From Clostridia bacterium (lineage in GTDB: Bacteria; Bacillota; Clostridia; Oscillospirales; CAG-272), in NCBI GenBank assembly GCA_024404435.1, contig JAKSPW010000049.1, positions 1 through 8,207 on the forward strand: a stretch of DNA of 8,207 bases, read 5' to 3'. The first letter of the stretch is position 1. Each line of letters opens with the position of its first letter. Made by a program: the position numbers and the translations under genes. Below the pieces are notes generated by a model, which did not search any database, was not told the DNA's origin, and was given only the letters and a program-made list of their open reading frames with translations. Shown in pieces: positions 6,311 through 8,207 of this stretch.

Positions 6311-6333
6311 AAAAAGGAGGGGCGAAAAACTTT
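6311..6333 (+). repeat. 23-nt direct repeat, copy 2
   Basis: This is an exact copy of 6182-6204. AAGGAGGG (6314-6321) pairs with CCCTCCTT (6298-6305) across an 8-nt loop. The GGAGG inside it lies about 45 nt upstream of the hydrolase start, too far to act as its ribosome binding site. Confidence 0.75.
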
Positions 6334-6363
6334 TGATAATTTTTCTGTTTGCCGGAGATTATT

Positions 6364-7110
6364 ATGAATGAACTTCTTGAAAACGCCGAGGTAAGGGATT
6401 ACCACGGCTTCGAGCACAGAGTATTCGAGCTGAACGGCCACGAGGCCGACGTCATCCTCCCGAAGGAGGCCAACGGATACTGGATCTGGAGAGCCGAATT
6501 CCTCGGCGCGTTCGACACCGTCGACGTCGAGATGGTACGCCGCGGCTACACGCTCGTCTACTACGCGATCTGCGACATGTACGGCAGCCCCGAGGCGGTA
6601 CGCCTCATGAAGGGCTTTTTCGACTTCTGCACGGAGGAGCTCGGACTTTACAAAAAGACCGTCCTCTTCGGCTTCAGCCGCGGCGGACTTTACTCCGCGA
6701 ACTTCGCGCTGAAGTATCCCGACTGCGTCTCGGTGCTCTACCTTGACGCGCCCGTGCTCGACCTTAAGAGCTGGCCGGGCGGACTCGGTGTCGGACTCGG
6801 CGCGGAGCGCTGCTTCAACGAATGCATGGAGCAGCTCGGGCTCGACCGCTCGACGATACTCGCGTACAGACGCAATCCCGTCGACAGGATCGGCGAGCTC
6901 ATCGAAAACAGAACTCCCGTCGCGCTCGTCGCGGGGGACGCCGACCTTGACGTTCCGCTCCGCGAGAACGGAGCGCACCTCGCAGAGGCTTACGCGGAGA
7001 CGGACGTTCCGCTCCTCTATATCGTGAAGCCGGGCTGCGCGCATCATCCGCACAGCGTCGAGGACCCGACGGCAGTCGCCGATTTCATTGAAAAATATTC
7101 GAAGGAATGA
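6364..7110 (+). CDS. Alpha/beta hydrolase, putative esterase-type
   Basis: This 248-residue cytoplasmic hydrolase has the alpha/beta fold. The nucleophile elbow GFSRGG (103-108) supplies Ser105. The acid is probably Asp194 in VAGDADLDVP (189-198), and the base is one of the His residues in GCAHHPHS (224-231). The blocks WIWRAEF (40-46), an aromatic strand at RGYTLVYY (60-67) and DAPVLDLKSWPGG (128-140) resemble a hydrolase subfamily often encoded near polysaccharide-degrading genes; that link is from memory and the substrate is unknown. There is no signal peptide or membrane segment. The ATG at 6364 has GGAG 6 nt upstream. A TTG at 6349 in frame is less likely because the ribosome binding site would lie inside the gene. 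The gene sits alone between two structured gaps, so it probably has its own promoter. Confidence 0.85.
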   Translation: MNELLENAEVRDYHGFEHRVFELNGHEADVILPKEANGYWIWRAEFLGAFDTVDVEMVRRGYTLVYYAICDMYGSPEAVRLMKGFFDFCTEELGLYKKTVLFGFSRGGLYSANFALKYPDCVSVLYLDAPVLDLKSWPGGLGVGLGAERCFNECMEQLGLDRSTILAYRRNPVDRIGELIENRTPVALVAGDADLDVPLRENGAHLAEAYAETDVPLLYIVKPGCAHHPHSVEDPTAVADFIEKYSKE

Positions 7111-7113
7111 CAA

Positions 7114-7197
7114 GTTTGAAAGCGGCGCGAACCTGAGTCGCAGGTGAGCTGCTTTCAAACCCCATTTGTGCCTTTTGCCGCGAAAGGCGGCGGCAAA
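7114..7197. repeat. Two hairpins between hydrolase and lipoprotein genes
   Basis: The first is a long nested structure. GTTTGAAAGC (7114-7123) pairs with GCTTTCAAAC (7151-7160), extends inward by three more pairs including a G-T, and encloses ACCTG/CAGGT (7131-7135 with 7141-7145). The second pairs TTTGCCGC (7174-7181) with GCGGCAAA (7190-7197). Neither is followed by a T-run. The first starts 3 nt after the hydrolase stop. No convincing promoter was found in the remaining DNA before 7242. Confidence 0.55.
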
Positions 7198-7241
7198 TTC
7201 ATAGAATCCTCTCAAATGCTAAGAAAGGCATGGTCATAAAA

Positions 7242-7934
7242 ATGAAAAAAATCATTATCCTGACTCTCGCGCTTTGTCTCGTCCTCACCTCGTGCTCTCT
7301 GTTCAGAGGTGAAGGCGACACCGGCACGACGGCTCCCGAAACGAAAGAGCCTTACGTCACTTACCTCGTCGTCCGCCCTGCGGATACCGAGCCCGAGACG
7401 ACGGCGGCGGCACCGTCGGAGCCCGGCACGGTCGGCTTCTACAACGACGAGTACGGCACCGGTGTTTACGAGCGGGTCGACACCTATACCGCGCCGTGGA
7501 TCGCCGGCACGGATATCGTCGTTTTCGGCGTGATCCCGTCGACGGCCCCGACGCTCGAGACCTATTCCTACAAGCAGCTGTGGCAGGATGAGGCCGTCAA
7601 GGTGAAGGAAGACGGGCTCGTGAAGATGCACTTCACGCTCCGCTACACGCTGGTAAGCGGCGAAGAAGTCGTTTGCCCGATCGGCGGCCCCGCCGACGCG
7701 GAGGCTCTGAACGACGGACATCTCGAGATATACCTTTACGACGACGTACATCAGCCGGACGGCGCGTGGTACTCGCACGTGACGGAGTACGACCTGAACG
7801 ATGAGACGGTATTCTCGTCGATCAAGGTCACCGCGGGCGAAATGATCGACGAGGTCACCTCGATCGAGCTCGACGTATACTCGGGCATGAGCGAGACGGA
7901 AGCACCGACAACGGTAAAGTTCGTCAGAGGATAA
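7242..7934 (+). CDS. Threonine-rich lipoprotein of unknown function
   Basis: The product is a 230-residue predicted membrane-anchored surface lipoprotein. Residues 1-18 form a type II signal peptide: MKK, a hydrophobic core and lipobox LTSC with Cys18. A Thr/Pro/Glu-rich tether follows (about 19-66, several TT and ETT repeats), then a beta-rich globular part (about 67-230) with many acidic and aromatic residues (for example VKMHFTLRYTLVSGEEV, IYLYDDVH, SIELDVYSG). I do not recognise the family. The start is chosen for its signal peptide. An ATG four codons earlier (7230) is only 1 nt from the AAAGG at 7224-7228, whereas the chosen one is 13 nt away; neither spacing is ideal. The stop is 10 nt before a ribbon-helix-helix gene, so the two are probably co-transcribed. 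Confidence 0.75.
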   Translation: MKKIIILTLALCLVLTSCSLFRGEGDTGTTAPETKEPYVTYLVVRPADTEPETTAAAPSEPGTVGFYNDEYGTGVYERVDTYTAPWIAGTDIVVFGVIPSTAPTLETYSYKQLWQDEAVKVKEDGLVKMHFTLRYTLVSGEEVVCPIGGPADAEALNDGHLEIYLYDDVHQPDGAWYSHVTEYDLNDETVFSSIKVTAGEMIDEVTSIELDVYSGMSETEAPTTVKFVRG

Positions 7935-7944
7935 GGTGGGCGGC

Positions 7945-8148
7945 ATGGCACAGAAGAACAAGGTGGAATTCACGGTCAGACTCGACGAGACGATGTACCG
8001 CAAGCTGCTCGGCGCGGCGGAAAGAGAGCACTGCAACTTGAACAATCATCTGCTGAAGCTCATCCGCACGAACGTTGAGTACAGCGAGCGCATCCACGGC
8101 AAGATCGACGTCTCGAAATATCCTCTCCCCGAGGAAGAAGAAAAATAA
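7945..8148 (+). CDS. Small ribbon-helix-helix (Arc/MetJ-type) protein
   Basis: This 67-residue protein fits a ribbon-helix-helix DNA-binding fold. It has a short strand VEFTVRL (7-13) with alternating polar residues that would enter the major groove, a first helix ETMYRKLLGAAEREH (15-29), a turn at CNLNN, and a second helix HLLKLIRTNVEYSERI (35-50). The acidic tail ends EEEEK. Such proteins dimerise and act as repressors or antitoxins. No toxin gene is adjacent, so a transcription-regulator role is the simpler guess. The ATG at 7945 has AAGG 8 nt upstream; a GTG at 7936 would add three residues. It lies 10 nt after the lipoprotein gene and might control that operon. The fold call is by pattern and the target is unknown. 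Confidence 0.7.
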   Translation: MAQKNKVEFTVRLDETMYRKLLGAAEREHCNLNNHLLKLIRTNVEYSERIHGKIDVSKYPLPEEEEK

Positions 8149-8166
8149 AAAAACCCGCCTTGCGGG
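8147..8166 (-). terminator. Intrinsic terminator, best oriented for the minus strand
   Basis: CCCGC (8154-8158) pairs with GCGGG (8162-8166) across the loop CTT. On the minus strand the stem is followed by a run of seven T (8153-8147), a good terminator for a gene entering from the right. On the plus strand it follows the ribbon-helix-helix gene directly, but only ACTTGTTCTT comes after it, so plus-strand termination would be weaker. It probably works in both directions. Confidence 0.65.
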
Positions 8167-8207
8167 ACTTGTTCTTAAGGACAGTTTCATAGCACAAGTA
8201 CCGCTTT

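Noticed and set aside
6139..6363. CRISPR-like array
   Set aside because: There are only two copies of the 23-nt repeat, with a 106-nt gap that itself contains hairpins, and no cas genes.
7945..8148. Antitoxin of a toxin-antitoxin pair
   Set aside because: The fold would suit, but the upstream neighbour is a secreted lipoprotein and the downstream side ends in a terminator, so no toxin candidate is present.

Overview
The window looks like a chromosomal segment of an uncultured, GC-rich member of the Clostridia, probably a gut-type Oscillospirales or Christensenellales relative. That is an inference from several things: strong GGAGG/AAAGG ribosome binding sites, textbook TTGnnn-17-TATAAT-like promoters in AT-rich gaps, Gram-positive style lipoprotein signals, an RsbV-like STAS protein, and intergenic gaps full of long hairpins. 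No rRNA, tRNA, CRISPR array, transposase or phage gene was found.

Layout. Positions 1-167 hold a terminator and stacked hairpins between a gene lying left of the window and the 3' end of a minus-strand gene. Positions 168-2408 (minus) encode a large right-handed parallel beta-helix protein, probably carbohydrate-active, with no signal peptide. A compact divergent promoter region (2409-2574) drives it leftwards and an operon rightwards. The operon is a STAS-domain protein (2575-2871), a lipoprotein-anchored substrate-binding domain fused to an amino-acid ABC permease (2868-4439), and an ABC ATPase with an extra C-terminal domain (4436-5527). Both junctions are 4-nt ATGA overlaps. A RpiB/LacAB-family sugar-phosphate isomerase (5563-6138) follows after 35 nt and may be co-transcribed. 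After a 225-nt hairpin- and repeat-rich gap come an alpha/beta hydrolase (6364-7110), another structured gap, a threonine-rich lipoprotein of unknown function (7242-7934), a small ribbon-helix-helix protein (7945-8148), and a terminator oriented mainly for a minus-strand gene entering from the right.

The most interesting part is 2575-5527. The roughly 118-residue tail of the ABC ATPase reads as a degenerate anti-sigma-factor (RsbW/SpoIIAB-type HATPase) fold. It has lost the N-box Asn, the G1-box Asp and most of the ATP lid. The first gene of the same operon is an RsbV/SpoIIAA-like STAS protein with the phosphorylatable Ser retained. The inferred model is an amino-acid importer with a built-in partner-switching docking site: the STAS protein would bind the pseudo-kinase tail of the ATPase and gate transport. 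The closest known analogy is the STAS protein MlaB bound to the ABC ATPase MlaF. The substrate-binding domain of the same transporter also appears circularly permuted (lobe 2 before the N-terminal half of lobe 1).
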